DNA of 64,000 nucleotides. Origin: Marinobacter psychrophilus. GTDB taxonomy: Bacteria; Pseudomonadota; Gammaproteobacteria; Pseudomonadales; Oleiphilaceae. Positions within the stretch are counted from its first letter, which is position 1. Each line of letters opens with the position of its first letter. The stretch covers positions 2,604,001 to 2,668,000 of the forward strand of contig NZ_CP011494.1 of the NCBI RefSeq assembly GCF_001043175.1, in the 5' to 3' direction. Below are positions 7,640 through 17,863 of the stretch, in pieces. A program made the translations under genes and the position numbers. The notes under the pieces were generated by a model that saw nothing but the letters and a program-made list of their open reading frames with translations, was not told the DNA's origin and searched no databases.

Positions 7640-8883
7640 TGGCAATTCTCCGAAGAAATCTTGAATTGCGTTTTTTTACTCTCGTTTACAAGCGTAACTA
7701 GGTCCTTAGCCATCTCATCCATAATCTCTACACGGGAAAACTGATTAACAAACTCTTGCCTGGGCTTATCTTCAATAAGAAGACTCTCAAAAACCGAAAC
7801 AGCACCGGCGACATCGCATGGAGAAAAAACCGCCGCGTTACTAAGGTTCTCGTTTATGAACCTGGCAGCGTAGCCCGCAACGCCAGCCCATATCGGTTTG
7901 CCCATAGCGCCATACTCAAAAAGCTTGGATGGAAGCACCTTGCGGAAGGCGTCATAATCATTAAGATGTAAGAACAGCACGTCCGCCTGTTGGTAAATCT
8001 GTATCAATTCTGTTCGTTCAACAGGGGACTCTATCGTCACGTTGCTGCAGCCTGCATGGGCAATAGCTTCTTCTAAACGCCGTAAACGCCCGCCACCACC
8101 GATCAGTCGAAATCTAGCCCGGCCTTCTAGCGCCTTCGCTAAGTCAGGAATGATGTTATGCAGCCCCTGCCCTTCGCCCATATTGCCGGCGTAGACCACT
8201 TTAATCAGCGCACCATTCAGTCCCTCAGTACTATTGCCCACACTACTTTTATCAGAGCTAACCTTAGGCGCTACACGCAGAAATTCGTCATCAATGCCGT
8301 TGGTGAAAACGACCTTTGGCACGTTAGGGTACCTAGACTCGAAGTACGGCAAAAATCCAGCCGATACCACATTCAAACGACCTGCCCGCAATATTGCCCA
8401 TCGTTCTACCACGCTGAACACAGGTTTCATTAGCCAAGAAAGCTTGCGAGGCAGAACATCTTTAATCGTATCAACAAAAATATCCCGAATGTCTAAATAC
8501 AGCGGCACCCGGAGCTTGCGAGCAACCCATGCGCCCAATACGGCCGTCATTAGGCGCGAGGAACTGGCAAAAACCAGGTCGTATTCTTTACCTTTAAGAA
8601 ACGCACTCACTTGCTTCGCGTATGCCAAAAAAGCCCGGGATTGATCCACCATGCCGCTCGCATGAGCAGGCAACTTCACACGTTTTACCGTTAATCCATC
8701 ACTTGATTCATTTTCCAGAGCACCCACATTGAAGCCCAAATAGCGATTAGGCAGAGTGGTCACCACGTGAATCTGACTGTTTATGGGCAGGGTCTTCTGC
8801 AACGACTCCACAAATGCTGTGTTACGAAAAGAACCCGCACACAAATCCGGCTGAAAATAAAAACTTAGCAGTAAAACCTTCAA
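7636..8883 (-). CDS. Glycosyltransferase family 4 (WbuB-like)
   Basis: GT-B fold glycosyltransferase, 415 residues, starting at TTG with GGAGC upstream. The N-terminal acceptor domain opens with MKVLLLSFYFQPDLCAGSFR, typical of WbuB-type enzymes, and has LYLDIRDIFVDTIKDVLP. The C-terminal donor domain has VVYAGNMGEGQGLHNIIPDLAKAL, IGGGGRLRRLEEAI and the donor-binding PSKLFEYGAMGKPIWAG. It would add a sugar to the lipid-linked repeat unit on the cytoplasmic face. It overlaps the downstream reductase by 4 bases and is separated from wecB by a 180-base scar. Donor and linkage cannot be read from the sequence. Confidence 0.88.
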   Translation of the reverse strand: MKVLLLSFYFQPDLCAGSFRNTAFVESLQKTLPINSQIHVVTTLPNRYLGFNVGALENESSDGLTVKRVKLPAHASGMVDQSRAFLAYAKQVSAFLKGKEYDLVFASSSRLMTAVLGAWVARKLRVPLYLDIRDIFVDTIKDVLPRKLSWLMKPVFSVVERWAILRAGRLNVVSAGFLPYFESRYPNVPKVVFTNGIDDEFLRVAPKVSSDKSSVGNSTEGLNGALIKVVYAGNMGEGQGLHNIIPDLAKALEGRARFRLIGGGGRLRRLEEAIAHAGCSNVTIESPVERTELIQIYQQADVLFLHLNDYDAFRKVLPSKLFEYGAMGKPIWAGVAGYAARFINENLSNAAVFSPCDVAGAVSVFESLLIEDKPRQEFVNQFSRVEIMDEMAKDLVTLVNESKKTQFKISSENCQ

Positions 8884-8913
8884 TCAGAGCTCCAAGAAAT
8901 TTGGGTGGTGAGT

Positions 8914-9066
8914 TTACACTCCCTTAACGTTATCAATAACTTTTGGGAGTTTTTTGATATGCCAAATAACTGGGGGAGAAAGATCATTCCAATTGCCTTT
9001 AAAACGGGCTGTTTTCCCAAAAAGGATAAAACAGTTGCCATCAATCGTCGCAGGGCAGTAGCGATT
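8914..9066 (-). pseudogene. Short coding remnant after wecB, possibly a heparinase II/III-like N-terminus
   Basis: Directly after the wecB TGA the same frame stays open for about 50 codons. It reads RYCPATIDGNCFILFGKTAR, then FKGNWNDLSPPVIWHIKKLP and a TAA at 8914. The pattern of a Phe-Leu-Gly stretch, then WND, then W, resembles the N-terminus of heparinase II/III-like proteins. Those are often found beside wecB in O-antigen loci (family knowledge, weak match). There is no own start codon. It is probably the stump of a gene lost by deletion between wecB and the GT4 gene. Confidence 0.35.
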
Positions 9067-10200
9067 TCATTGTTGCTTTAAAAACTCAACAATGCGATTG
9101 CATGCCTTGCCATCGCCATAAGGATTATGCGCCTGGGACATACGCTGATGCACCGCCACATCATCTAGAAGTTCCTGAACAGCATCACGGATCACGCTGC
9201 TATCGGTACCCACTAAGCGCACGGTACCAGCTTCTATGGCCTCTGGGCGTTCGGTGCTGCCTCGCATCACCAGCACAGGCTTGCCCAAGCCCGGTGCCTC
9301 CTCCTGTACGCCACCGCTGTCAGTCAGCACTAAGTACGCCCTCTGCATCAGAAAAACGAAAGGTTCATAACCGAGTGGTTCAATCAAGTGGACGTTACAC
9401 AGACCATCGAGCAGGCGTTGAACCGGCTCCCAAACGTTTGGGTTCAAATGCACTGGGTAAATAAAATGGGTTTCGGGATTTTTTTCTGCCAAGTCGCGCA
9501 ATGCTTTACAAATGTTCTCAAAACCAATGCCGAAATTTTCCCGGCGGTGGCCGGTAACAAGCACATATCGCTGGTCAACCACATTAAAATGCAGACCAGC
9601 TGATATCAATGCGGAGTTAATTTGCGCCTGAAGCGCCGGCGTATCCGCTATCTTCTGCACCACCCACTGCAACGCATCAATAACCGTATTACCCGTAACC
9701 AAGATCTTTTCTTCAGCAACGCCCTCAGCAAGCAGCGCATTCTGATTTCGTTCGGTTGGCGCAAAATGCCAGTGAGCCAACCTTCCTGTTAACTGTCTGT
9801 TCGCCTCCTCCGGCCACGGGGAATACAAATCGCCAGTGCGCAGTCCAGCTTCTACATGACCCACAGGGATCTGCTGATAAAACGCCGCCAAAGTACCCGC
9901 GAATGTGGTGGCTGTATCGCCATGCACCAGCACCAACTCCGGCTTGAAATCCAAGAGTACATCTCGCAGCCCAAGCAGCACTTTGCTGGTTACATCGTAA
10001 AGATCTTGCCCGGGCTGCATCACGTTCAAGTCGTAATCCGGTTTCAGGGCAAACAACTCCAGAACCTGATCCAACATTTCCCGATGCTGGGCCGTTACCG
10101 CCACCCTCGCATCAAAATAGGAGTCAGCCTGAAGCGCTTTGACCAGAGGCGCCATTTTTATGGCTTCAGGGCGGGTACCAAAAACGAGTAAAACCTTCAC
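9067..10200 (-). CDS. wecB: UDP-N-acetylglucosamine 2-epimerase (non-hydrolysing)
   Basis: Cytoplasmic epimerase converting UDP-GlcNAc to UDP-ManNAc, 377 residues, usual length. It starts with GTG, and the GTGA overlaps the wecC stop by 4 bases, so the two are translationally coupled. Seen: [17 protein letters not shown] at the N-terminus, [47 protein letters not shown], and [21 protein letters not shown] with STERPEA. These are the substrate- and allosteric-site motifs of the family. With wecC it supplies UDP-ManNAcA for the surface polysaccharide. Confidence 0.95.
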   Translation of the reverse strand: MKVLLVFGTRPEAIKMAPLVKALQADSYFDARVAVTAQHREMLDQVLELFALKPDYDLNVMQPGQDLYDVTSKVLLGLRDVLLDFKPELVLVHGDTATTFAGTLAAFYQQIPVGHVEAGLRTGDLYSPWPEEANRQLTGRLAHWHFAPTERNQNALLAEGVAEEKILVTGNTVIDALQWVVQKIADTPALQAQINSALISAGLHFNVVDQRYVLVTGHRRENFGIGFENICKALRDLAEKNPETHFIYPVHLNPNVWEPVQRLLDGLCNVHLIEPLGYEPFVFLMQRAYLVLTDSGGVQEEAPGLGKPVLVMRGSTERPEAIEAGTVRLVGTDSSVIRDAVQELLDDVAVHQRMSQAHNPYGDGKACNRIVEFLKQQ

Positions 10201-11399
10201 GCCTGGACCACTCCGCAGAAGTCCATTACATCGCCCTTCACTTTCAGCTTTTGAAACTCTCTGTGGGCAACCATATATACGACGATGTCTGCACTAGCCG
10301 CAGCATCTTGCCAGGCGGTCAAGCTAATGCTCGCATGCTTCTCCAGATTCGGCTCTACCGCCAAAGGCTGGATATCGCCGGCAACCAACTGTTGAAACAC
10401 CCAAAGCGCAGGTGATTCACGAAGGTCGTCAATATTCGGCTTGAACGCCAACCCCATACAGGCCACTACCGGGACACGCCCATGTTCTTCGCGGAAATCA
10501 GCAACTCTCGCCTTGATCTTTTCAACCACCCACTCGGTTTTACGGGTATTCACCTCTCGCGCGGTGCGAATCAAGCGCGCATCGTCGCCACCTTCATGCA
10601 CGATGAACCACGGATCAACGGCGATACAGTGACCGCCAACCCCGGTGCTCGGCTGAAGAATATTCACTCGCGGATGACGATTGGCCAGACGAATCAGTTC
10701 CCAAACATCAATACCAAACTTATCACTCAGCAACGACAGCTCATTGGCAAAGGCAATGTTCACATCGCGGAAACTGTTTTCTGTTAACTTTGCCATTTCA
10801 GCCGTACGAGCGTCAGCCACTAGCACCTCGCCGGTTACAAAGGTGCGGTAAAACGCTGCCACTTTTTCACTGGCTTCGGAGGTAATACCGCCAACGATGC
10901 GATCATTCTCCACCAGCTCCCGCATGATGTGGCCCGGCAGCACTCGCTCCGGACAATGGGCGATATGAATCGCATCAGTTTCAACGCCACACTCACGTAA
11001 GGTTTCTGCGACCTTCTCCGTAGTGCCAACAGGGCTGGTAGATTCCAGAATCACTAGATCACCGGCTTTTATAACGGAGGCAATTGAACGGGTTGCATTC
11101 AGTACATAGTCAATATTTGGCACAAACCCTTCATGGAACGGAGTGGGAACCGCAACGATAAAAATATCAGCAGCTTCGGGTTCAAGCGATGCTTTTAAAC
11201 GTCCCGAGTTGACTGCTGAGTGGACGAAGGAATCAAGATCTGGTTCAACAATATGAATGTTACCTTGATTAATTGTTTCCACAACTTCTGGTGCTACGTC
11301 TACACCTTGAACCTGATAACCACGATTAGCCAATAATGCTGCCGATGGTAAACCAATATATCCCAAGCCAAGCACGCAAATCTTGATATCTAAAAGCAT
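10197..11399 (-). CDS. wecC: UDP-N-acetyl-D-mannosamine dehydrogenase
   Basis: NAD-dependent UDP-sugar 6-dehydrogenase, 400 residues. It oxidises UDP-ManNAc to UDP-ManNAcA in two steps. Seen: the N-terminal Rossmann motif [32 protein letters not shown], the central [17 protein letters not shown], the catalytic Cys258 in [12 protein letters not shown], and the C-terminal domain with [17 protein letters not shown]. The pairing with wecB supports ManNAc over glucose as substrate. It is the first gene of the G+C-richer cassette; everything to its right up to about 21.5 kb is conspicuously A+T-rich. Confidence 0.94.
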   Translation of the reverse strand: MLLDIKICVLGLGYIGLPSAALLANRGYQVQGVDVAPEVVETINQGNIHIVEPDLDSFVHSAVNSGRLKASLEPEAADIFIVAVPTPFHEGFVPNIDYVLNATRSIASVIKAGDLVILESTSPVGTTEKVAETLRECGVETDAIHIAHCPERVLPGHIMRELVENDRIVGGITSEASEKVAAFYRTFVTGEVLVADARTAEMAKLTENSFRDVNIAFANELSLLSDKFGIDVWELIRLANRHPRVNILQPSTGVGGHCIAVDPWFIVHEGGDDARLIRTAREVNTRKTEWVVEKIKARVADFREEHGRVPVVACMGLAFKPNIDDLRESPALWVFQQLVAGDIQPLAVEPNLEKHASISLTAWQDAAASADIVVYMVAHREFQKLKVKGDVMDFCGVVQA

Positions 11400-11446
11400 T
11401 TAAGTCGTCCAAAAATTAAAGGAATCAAGTGGCGGCCACCCTATTA

Positions 11447-12264
11447 CTAATTAAGCGAAAATAACTTTTTCAAATGCGATAAAGTGGCTAAAATCCTTGT
11501 TGCCAAAAACTTTTTCTCATAGCGCTGATCCCCTAATAGTCGTGAATATTGTTTCAACACATAAAAAATACGCTTTATCTCAGAAATTTTAGAAATCTTA
11601 CTACGTGTGGCTGACCCAAGACGCAAGTAAACATAGTAACAGGCCTCAGGCTCTGCCTTACGAACATGATGAACACGAGGAGAAAGTTGTGTCATGAAAA
11701 GTGCATCCTCACCTTTCGAAAGATTAATATCAAACCTCGTGTTGCCAATCATTTTTCGACTAATCATTTTGGCACATGGCGATGAGAAATATTTCCTAGC
11801 TTTGAACTTTGAGGACTCCACACTACTCAAATTACTATAGGAATTGCCAATATAGTTTTTCTGGCTATGGTTGGCATTATTTTTAAAAAATTGAACGTCT
11901 GTTATTCCGATCACACTTTCACTGGAGACAGACAACAACGACTCAATAAAATTTGAACTCAAAACATCGTCATCGTCAACAAAACAAATATACGACTCTG
12001 AAGAATTTTCAATAAGAAAGTTTCTAGCGTTAGAAACGCCAGGCATATCCAAGTAAAAAAAACATAATTAAAAAAAAAGTCTTGAAGCAAATTTTCAACA
12101 TACTCTCTATATGGACTTTCTTCTCCATTTAAAGCGACATACACAAGAAACTTACTTTTATCTAAACTTTGTTCATTTATCGACTTCAGGCATTTCTCAA
12201 GGTAGCTTCCAGGAGCATGAGTCGGAATTAAAACGGCAACCTCAGATACCCTACCCTCTATCAT
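11447..12264 (-). pseudogene. Glycosyltransferase family 2, interrupted by a one-base homopolymer frameshift
   Basis: Two overlapping reading frames make one GT-A glycosyltransferase of about 272 residues. The 5' part has VAVLIPTHAPGSYLEKCLKS (nucleotide-binding strand) and runs to QDFFFNYVFF. The 3' part has DMPGVSNARNFLIENS and CFVDDDDVLSSNF, the metal-binding DxD region, then KGEDALFMTQLS. The break falls at an A8 run (12055-12062, T8 in the gene): one more base gives a continuous NYVFFYLDMPGVSNARN. An A9 run lies 8 bases further on. Either the gene is broken, or the base count is a sequencing error, or slippage restores the frame. The ATG at 12264 is chosen; a GTG 9 bases upstream is possible. 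Confidence 0.8.
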
Positions 12265-12315
12265 AAATAACACTCAAATTATGCTCACAAATAGTCTATC
12301 GGAAACGAATCAAAG

Positions 12316-13445
12316 TCATAAATTTCGTTTTAAATCATCATACAAACTCATCCAGCTAAGCTGACACTTTGAAAAATTGGGGCCTGGTGAATCTGAATTA
12401 ATCTCAATTAGCTGAGCCAAAGCAATTGGATCATAAGTTTCACAGAGAAGTATTGGAGCGTTCAACCGCTCGGCAATTTCACTAGTTGCAGTTTTGATAC
12501 TATCAGTTGACTTGGGAGCCACAACGTTTATACCTGATGCTAATGCTTCTAATATAACCTGACCTAGAGGCTCATAAGTAGAGGTCATCAGAAAATAATC
12601 TGATGCTTGATAGTAATCCTCGGGTTTTTTTGTAAAACGCTCAAACTGGACCTTATAGTCGACATTCATGTCTGTTGCCAGATTCTTCAAATAGGACTTT
12701 TGACTTCCTTCGCCGACTATGACCAAGTGATATTCGTCCGACAGGCAACCTATCGTTTTAATCGCCAAATCAAAACCTTTTATTTTTTCTAGACGCCCTA
12801 TACACAGCATAACTTTTTTTTGACTTGGCATACCAAGAATTTTTCTTAGCTCTTCCTTTTGATTTTTTCCCACTGGAAAAAATCGATTCGTATCAACACC
12901 AGGAAAGACTTTAATGATCTTCAAAGAAGGCTTTATAGAGTTAATTTGCTCAGCCATTGTCGTACTAAAAACAAAAACTTTTTTTAAAGAAAGTAGCGAG
13001 GCAGTTTCAAGAAAGCAATTAATAGAATACTTCAAAAAATAGAGACCACTCTTCCCTTTATTTTGTGGAGAATCTTGAAAGCGATATACCGCTGGAGCCA
13101 AATAAACTATATTTTTAAAACCCGCCAATTTAGAACAGAGTGTTGTCAAATTACTTCGTGATATGACTAATTCATAATCTTTTTATTTTTCAATTCTCTA
13201 CAAAGTTGGTAACAGGAAATCATTCGCCGAAAAAACCCGTTGGACTGAAACCTTAGAACGTTTGCACCAAAGATTAACTCATGTCTCGCTAAATGCCCAC
13301 TTACAGAATTTGATTGATTTCCAGTTACAATAGTTACGTCATAACCGGACATAATCAACGATTCAGCGATGCCTCTCAAAGAGTTTTCTACACCACCAAT
13401 GGAGGGATAGAATGATGTATTTATTAAAAGAACACTTTTACTCAA
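12316..13445 (-). pseudogene. Glycosyltransferase family 4, interrupted by a one-base homopolymer frameshift
   Basis: The 5' frame (TTG start at 13445 after GAGGGGG) reads MSKSVLLINTSFYPSIGGVE, a GT4 acceptor-domain start, and ends early at KNKKIMN. The other frame continues with DYELVISRSNLTTLCSKLAG and later has KVMLCIGRLEKIKGFDLAIK, LVIVGEGSQKSYL and STYEPLGQVILEALASGINV, the donor-binding E(x7)E region. One extra A in the A5 run near 13183-13187 joins them perfectly. The joined protein would be about 377 residues, a normal GT4 size. It belongs to the A+T-rich glycan core and is probably co-transcribed with its neighbours. Confidence 0.8.
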
Positions 13446-13532
13446 ACCCAGCCCCCTCAACGCGCAAAATTAAAACTCATCAGACGATCATTAGAAACTT
13501 GAAAAACACATTATCAAACTTCTTTCAGAAAC

Positions 13533-14842
13533 TTAAAAATTTATTCGGTTATTTTTACGAAAATAGAATATCGTGATGATCAGTAAAACTATTAGATGAA
13601 ATCTCACTGAACTATAGTCGGCTCGATATACAGATGACACGATTAAGTGCAAGGCAAGAAGACTTGAAACCCAATCTAGTTGAGTCATTTTGATTCTCAA
13701 TGATCGAAAAAGTAAAAAGCTAAAGAGAAAAGTTATTGAGAGGAGCCCTACTAAACCAAGCTCCCAAACATAATCAGAAAATATATTATTCGACGTAATA
13801 TGAACATGTTCGCCATTCGGCAAATTATAACGCCCACCTAATATAGAGAAACTCTTTGGGCCAAACCCAAAAAAACATTAATTATTGAGTAGGTCGTCAA
13901 CCAGACAAAAGGCATTACCCACATATACAAGCGAGCTCCTTTGCTTATATCGAAAGCACCAGAAAATCTTCCAAAAATTAAGTCAGCCCCACCAAGGCTA
14001 ATCAACTTCGCAGTAAAGAAAACAAGTCCTAAAAAAATACAGAGGATAGATAGTAGCGCATAAGAATTAATCTTAAGGCTCAGTATCGAGATAATTGTGT
14101 AGAATGATATCGCTGAAAACAAAATAATAAAGAGATTAAAATACCCTCCCAGTGAGAATGTTAAAAGTAACGGTATAAGGGCGTAAAAAAAGCACACTAA
14201 TATTTTTTTAAAGCCTTCAATCACAAAAAGACTTATCAAAATAAAATCTATCAGCAACGGTGTTAAATAACTAGGCTCCCTAGCAATACCAGTAACTCGA
14301 AAACCAAAAAATGAATCAGGGCTAATTGATAAAGAATGAATATGGCTTCTGGTCTCGAAAGGAAAATTAACCAAACCAAAATATTCAGAAGCAATTTGCC
14401 AATAACAAAAAGATATAAATAGAAAAAGACCTAACCAGTAGTAAAACAACAAATTTTTAGTTTTTTCTATCTCGTGTCCGCGTGAAGAGCCACAAAAAAC
14501 AGTCTCTGAGAAAATCAAACAAAAAAACAAAATTAATATATAACTTGAAAGTCTTCCGATAATTTCATAGAAATAAGTAGTATAATCGAAAAAATTAAAG
14601 TTATAAAAAGTGCCTACTGGCAATCCAAAAGCTAATGACAAAATTATCGGAGTAAAAAATAAGAAAATGTATATTTTGAAGTAATATGACAAGTAGATAA
14701 AAGGCTGAACCAACCTTGAAATTACCCACAAAAAAATTGAAAGGATCAAAAATAAATAGTGCCACTTTGCACCAAAAACCGACACAGATAATGGAACAAA
14801 AAATAGGCAAATTTTTAGAAAAAAATCGTAGTAGTGTTTCAT
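13533..14842 (-). pseudogene. Wzy-like O-antigen polymerase/ligase membrane protein, one-base frameshift
   Basis: The larger 5' frame (ATG 14842) encodes about ten hydrophobic segments and ends abnormally at NVFLGLAQRVSLY. Adding one base to the A7 run at 13869-13875 gives NVFFGFGPKSFSILGGRYNL, continuing into PNGEHVHITSNNIFSDYVWE. The GFGPxSF signature before a periplasmic His-rich segment is typical of Wzy/WaaL-type proteins. The last segments follow (LVGLLSITFLFSFLLF and LIVLLIITIFYF). The joined length is about 436 residues, normal for a polymerase, which would link lipid-borne repeat units in the periplasm. Sequence conservation in this class is very low, so polymerase versus ligase cannot be decided. 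Confidence 0.78.
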
Positions 14843-14911
14843 TCAACTAAAACCATATATATTCTTCGTATTTAAGGAGGGCGGTCTCCAACCCCAAGTG
14901 CAACACTCGGT

Positions 14912-15016
14912 TTAATGAACGCCTGATGGCACTTCCTGGGTACGGTTGATCAGATCCATAAACACTTCCAGCGGTGGTTTGAAGCCTAGCCGCTTTCGAG
15001 GACGAGTGTTGAGCTT
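14912..15016 (-). pseudogene. IS30-family transposase C-terminal remnant
   Basis: A 34-codon stretch ending in TAA reads KLNTRPRKRLGFKPPLEVF then MDLINRTQEVPSGVH. The LNxRPRKxLGFxxPxEVF motif is the characteristic C-terminal end of IS30 transposases. Upstream the frame closes at once, so nothing else of the gene is left. It marks the left edge of the insertion-sequence pile-up and explains why the region beside the Wzy-like gene changes base composition. Confidence 0.7.
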
Positions 15017-15057
15017 CGTCGTCTGTCAAGGTAGTTGGCACCTGATTTATTTAGGCT

Positions 15058-15690
15058 CTAATGAGCCACGCATTGCTCTTTAACATGTTGCTCTTCTGGT
15101 AGTGGATTCAGCCACACGGGTCCGATTGGTTCACAGTTACGGACATCGGTTGACCAACGGCCAGGGTTCTTTGCTTTGGCCCTGAGTAGCGTCATTTTGC
15201 GCCCTGCCAGTATGTCAGCATCCTTACCTTCATGACGGTCTGCCGGCGTCACATAGCGGATCGCGCTGTGACGGTGCTCTTCGTTATACCAGGTTATGAA
15301 CTTCATCACCCAGTCACGCGCCAGCTCAAGGCTCTCAAAGCCTTCTGGCGGGTATTCCGGGCACTGTTTAGTGGTGCCGAACAGCGATTCGATGTAGGCG
15401 TTGTCGTTAGACACACGTGACCGACTGAAGGGCGGTGTCACGCTCAGCTGCTCGAACGTGGCCGGTAACGTGCCGCCTTTCATGGCGCTGCCGTTGTCAG
15501 AATGCACCACCGGGGACTTGTTCACGCAGCCTTGCCGGAGTAGCGCTTTGCGCAGCACAATTTCACTGTTGCCCGCGTTTTCCGCATCGGACACTCCAGC
15601 TCCCACGATTTTGCGACTGTAGATGCCAAGCATGAAGTACAAATAAAAAAATCGACCCCGGACGGTCGTTTTGAGATAGCGGTGATTTGC
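15058..15690 (-). pseudogene. IS3-family transposase ORFB, C-terminal half only
   Basis: The frame is open upstream of the first ATG and reads KTTVRGRFFYLYFMLGIYSRKIVG, so the fragment starts inside the integrase core near 15690. It keeps SPVVHSDNGSAMKGGTL (second catalytic Asp) and SNDNAYIESLFGTTKQCPEY (catalytic Glu) but has lost the first catalytic Asp region. It is related to, yet clearly diverged from, the more complete ORFB just upstream at 15716-16693, so it came from a separate insertion of a similar element. Confidence 0.82.
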
Positions 15691-15715
15691 AACCTAGTTG
15701 TTCAAATAGCTGCAC

Positions 15716-16693
15716 TTAGGCAGCCTGCTTATTGCGCTCAATTTCCTGCAATTTTCCAGGGTTGAGCGATACGGCTCCGGCGACGTCCCAGTTTCGAGTA
15801 TCACCAGACCAACGCCTGGGATTCAGACTCTTTGCTCGTTCATACACCGCTTCACGTTTGGCTAGCAGCTCCGCATCAACACCTTGGTGCCGTTGTGCTG
15901 GCGTCACAAAGTTGATGCCGCTGTGCAGATGCTCCTCGTTATAGGCCTGCTCGAACAACAGCATCCATTCACGCACCGCTGTTAGTGATCTAAAGCCTTT
16001 GGCAGGCCACTTCGGGCAGTACTTCAGCGTTTTGAACAACGACTCTGAGTACGGATTATCGTTGCTCACTCTGGGTCGGCTGTGAGACATCAACATACCC
16101 AGTTCTGACAGCCGCGCTTTCAGCGTGTAGGACGTTATCGGCGCGCTATTATCTGAATGCAGCACCGGTGGGTTTTGCCAACATCTCTCGCGCAACAGAG
16201 CTCGATCTATGAGCTTTTTGGCAAGCTCGCCGGACTCTGCTTCGTGGATTTCCCAAGCCACGATTTTGCAGCTGTAGATGTCCATGATCAGGTACAGATA
16301 CCAGTGCTGGCCGCGCACCTCTGAGGGGCAATAACTGATGTCCCAGCTCCACACCTGGTTCGGGCCAGTGGCCGTAAAGCTGGTATGCTCAGGGACTTTG
16401 CGCGGTGGTTTCATGCGGCCCCGATGATTTAATTGCTGGTGCTTTTTGAGCACTCGGTAGAACGAGGACTCAGACGCAAAGTAAAGTCCTTTGTCAGCCA
16501 GTCGAGGCACGATCTGGGACGGTGGCAAGCTCTGATACTCCCGTTCATTGCAGGTGTCCAGGATGGCCGCTTCTTCAGCGTGAGTGAGCTGGTGTGGCTG
16601 TACAACGCGCTCCGCTTGCGGGCGCTGGTCCTCTGCCACAGTGCCGTTAGCGCATCGCCAGCGCTTCAACGTGCGCTGGCTCAGCTCCATCAA
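15716..16693 (-). CDS. IS3-family transposase ORFB (rve integrase core)
   Basis: DDE transposase of an IS3-type element, about 325 residues from the first ATG. The frame stays open further upstream (RTRLLNDYDEAVASGAARYK), consistent with translation as an ORFA-ORFB fusion by frameshifting. Seen: HTH-like SQRTLKRWR, the HTH_21-like region, PNQVWSWDISYCP (first Asp), PVLHSDNSAPITSY (second Asp) and NDNPYSESLFKTLKYCPKWP (Glu). The catalytic triad is intact. Its ORFA partner carries a nonsense codon, so the element is probably not autonomous. Confidence 0.88.
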   Translation of the reverse strand: MMELSQRTLKRWRCANGTVAEDQRPQAERVVQPHQLTHAEEAAILDTCNEREYQSLPPSQIVPRLADKGLYFASESSFYRVLKKHQQLNHRGRMKPPRKVPEHTSFTATGPNQVWSWDISYCPSEVRGQHWYLYLIMDIYSCKIVAWEIHEAESGELAKKLIDRALLRERCWQNPPVLHSDNSAPITSYTLKARLSELGMLMSHSRPRVSNDNPYSESLFKTLKYCPKWPAKGFRSLTAVREWMLLFEQAYNEEHLHSGINFVTPAQRHQGVDAELLAKREAVYERAKSLNPRRWSGDTRNWDVAGAVSLNPGKLQEIERNKQAA

Positions 16694-16776
16694 ATCGGCT
16701 GCCTTGTACCGCGCCGCGCCACTGGCAACAGCTTCGTCATAGTCGTTTAAAAGCCTTGTACGTTCGGTCAGCGGTG

Positions 16777-17283
16777 TCAGTTGTCCTCGCTGTCCGGGTC
16801 CTCGCCGTACAAGGCTTCGAGCTTTTTTGACAGCACCAACAACGAGGTCGTTTCTGCCAGAACCCGGTCTTTACGGCGAACTTCCGCCTTCAACTTCTTG
16901 ATGGTTTTACGGGCATCGCGCTGCTGTTTCTGAGCGGTTTTCTCTTGCCCTTCTTGAAGACCAGTACCGTGGAGGCCGGCCCCTTTCCAGCGCTGCACCT
17001 GCTCTGGATACAGGCCTTTCTGGCGGCAATACGCACCCAGTTCAGCTTCGGACATAGACGCCGTTTCGATCACGACGGCCAACTTGGCTTCGGGAGACCC
17101 ATCGTCTCCAGCATTACGATAACCCGGCACAGGCCTTCCTTGTTGTCGACACTGTTTTAACCAACTATACAGAGTCACATCCGATATCCCTTCCTCTGCC
17201 GCCACCTGCAACACACTGCGGTTCTACAGAGGTAATAACTTCTTCAACACGGCCGCTTTACGTTCCTCGGAATAACGGCTTCC
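16777..17283 (-). pseudogene. IS3-family transposase ORFA with an early nonsense codon
   Basis: The HTH-containing first ORF of the IS3-type element. Codons upstream of the apparent GTG start read SRYSEERKAAVLKKLLPL, then a TAG at 17224-17226, then NRSVLQVAAEEGISDVTLYS in the same frame. That is the usual N-terminus of these proteins with one stop, probably from a CAG. The rest has a second HTH (MSEAELGAYCRQKGLYPEQV) and a coiled-coil tail rich in Lys, Gln and Arg. The true start is lost at about 17283, where the next remnant begins. An internal GTG could still yield a truncated protein. Confidence 0.78.
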
Positions 17284-17289
17284 TTAAAC

Positions 17290-17861
17290 TGGCGGATTAC
17301 CTTAATACTCCTGTACTTACAGGTATCGTAGAAGCGGATCAAACAATGTTCCGCGAATCATTCAAAGGCCAGCGTAAAATTGCTAAACGGCCTGTTCGCA
17401 AACGTGGCAACGACAACAAAAAAGGCGCCAAGTCGGTGCCTGTTCTGGTGGCTCGCGACCGCAGCGCAGGTGAGGCCGACTTTGTTCTCAAGCACTTCAC
17501 CCTGAAAAATGTCGAGCAGCACCTGCTACCCCTATTAAGCCGAGATATCGTTCTCTATATAGATGCTCATCTGACCTTTGAAACGTTGACCCGAAAGCAC
17601 CATCTCAAGCACAAGGTGCTCAATGCCAGCGCTGGCGAAAGAGTCAAAGCGTCAGTCTTCCACATTCAAGGAGTGAACAACTACCATCTGCGGCTCAAGG
17701 GCTGGATTCAACGTTTTCACGGTGTCGCCACCGAATATCTACCTCACTATCTTGGCTGGTTCCGATGGTTCGATAAGCATTCATCAAAAATAAGTCAACC
17801 TGCTAATTTTATGGCGGATTTTGTGAAGGCAGACAGTTTTCAACATTTAATACGAACATAG
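17290..17861 (+). pseudogene. IS1595-family (ISXO2-like) transposase, N-terminus missing
   Basis: The frame is open before the first ATG and reads LNTPVLTGIVEADQTMFRES, the start of the ISXO2-like DDE domain (GIVEADET in the family). It continues with RKRGNDNKKGAKSVPVLVAR, IVLYIDAHLTFETL and HIQGVNNYHLRLKGWIQRFH, then EYLPHYLGWFRWFD near the end, which is the usual C-terminal motif. The zinc-ribbon/HTH N-terminal portion that IS1595 transposases carry is absent, so it is a 5'-truncated copy. It abuts the IS5 fragment directly. Confidence 0.82.
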
Positions 17862-17863
17862 CC

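Noticed and set aside
14847..15041. Open frame next to the IS30 remnant as a gene
   Set aside because: It is a shadow frame across the transposase remnant; the other frame shows the IS30 motif.
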